A stretch of DNA of 6,302 nt, taken from NCBI GenBank assembly GCA_016205045.1, contig JACQJM010000193.1:1-6302 (forward strand), read 5' to 3'. The notes under the pieces were generated by a model. It did not search any database. It worked only from the letters and a program-made list of their open reading frames with translations, and was not told where the DNA came from. The first letter of the stretch is position 1. Each line of letters opens with the position of its first letter. The position numbers and the translations under genes are program-made. Source of the stretch: Elusimicrobiota bacterium (GTDB taxonomy: Bacteria; Elusimicrobiota; Elusimicrobia; JACQJN01). Shown piece by piece: positions 6,142 to 6,302 of this stretch.

Positions 6142-6300
6142 TCAAATCTTACCTAAACCAGAGATAAAGTTCAACGCGTAAGAATAACCGGGTGTGCCGA
6201 AAATTTCCGGGCACTGGGCCTTATCTGCAATAGGGTCAGGCCTGGGCCTGTCCGGGGTTGCCGCTTCGAAAATCGTGGTCGCCATCTGCGGCGACACTAC
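6142..6300 (-). CDS. Possible C-terminal fragment of an upstream gene
   Basis: On the minus strand one frame is open from the right edge to a TGA at 6144-6142, giving 52 codons and ending 7 bases before the kinase start, a spacing that would suit an operon. The translation includes ATTIFEAATPD and ends in NFISGLGKI. I do not recognise it. A second minus frame is also open for about 43 codons here, so the openness is weak evidence, and the promoter candidate and inverted repeats argue for a noncoding region. If coding, it is partial, with its start outside the window. Confidence 0.25.
   Translation of the reverse strand, partial: VVSPQMATTIFEAATPDRPRPDPIADKAQCPEIFGTPGYSYALNFISGLGKI
6146..6174 (-). 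promoter_or_regulatory. Candidate sigma-70-type promoter of the operon
   Basis: On the minus strand, TTGAAC (6174-6169) and TAAGAT (6151-6146) are separated by exactly 17 bases, the ideal spacing; each differs from consensus at two positions. Transcription would start near 6139, only about five bases before the kinase ATG at 6134, so the message would be nearly leaderless. This would make the kinase the first gene of the operon. If instead the open frame to the right is a real upstream gene, the match is fortuitous or internal. Confidence 0.35.
6237..6250. repeat. Small perfect inverted repeat
   Basis: CAGGCC and GGCCTG are separated by TG. It is the most compact of several inverted repeats in the stretch right of the kinase. 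It could be a protein-binding site or chance in GC-rich DNA; no function is supported. Confidence 0.35.
6278..6295. repeat. GC-rich hairpin-forming inverted repeat
   Basis: GTCGCC (6278-6283) and GGCGAC (6290-6295) form a perfect 6-base stem with a 6-base loop. No T run follows on either strand inside the window, so it does not read as an intrinsic terminator. Confidence 0.4.
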
Positions 6301-6302
6301 CC

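Overview
The window is a compact four-gene carbohydrate-use cluster, entirely on the minus strand. In transcription order it holds a ROK-family sugar kinase (6134-5187), a GH38 alpha-mannosidase-type glycoside hydrolase (5194-2426), a CUT1/MalK-type ABC transporter ATPase (2433-1324) and a secreted sugar-binding protein of the same transporter class (1322-75). The first two junctions are 8-base overlaps (ATGAATGA and ATGGTTAA) and the third has a 1-base gap, so the four genes very probably form one operon. A reasonable model is that the binding protein captures a mannose-containing oligosaccharide or mannoside outside the membrane and the ATPase powers uptake. The hydrolase, which has no signal peptide, would then cut the sugar in the cytoplasm, and the kinase would phosphorylate the released hexose. 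The two permeases this transporter needs are absent; they may lie beyond the left edge or elsewhere in the genome.

The host is a bacterium of intermediate base composition. The binding protein has a signal peptide ending in a plain Ala cleavage site and no lipobox cysteine, which favours a diderm with a periplasm. Nothing fixes the taxonomy. The short repeats at the gene ends resemble those I associate with genomes of uncultured lineages, but that is an unchecked impression.

The least ordinary part of the window is not the enzymes but the repeats between and inside them. Four short tracts (1-28, 44-78, 5106-5140, 5195-5236) all have a 7-base period, each with different heptamers, and all sit at or near gene ends. 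One encodes residues 19-30 of the mannosidase. One supplies the stop codon of the binding protein. One encodes the C-terminal tail of the kinase and carries a 21-base palindrome flanked by perfect 7-base direct repeats. The heptamer GTTGGGG occurs in two tracts that lie 5 kb apart.

Right of the kinase, 6135-6302 has no confident gene. It holds a good promoter candidate directly before the kinase, an open frame that runs off the edge, and several small inverted repeats. A perfect TATAAT inside the end of the mannosidase gene could give the transporter genes some independent expression.
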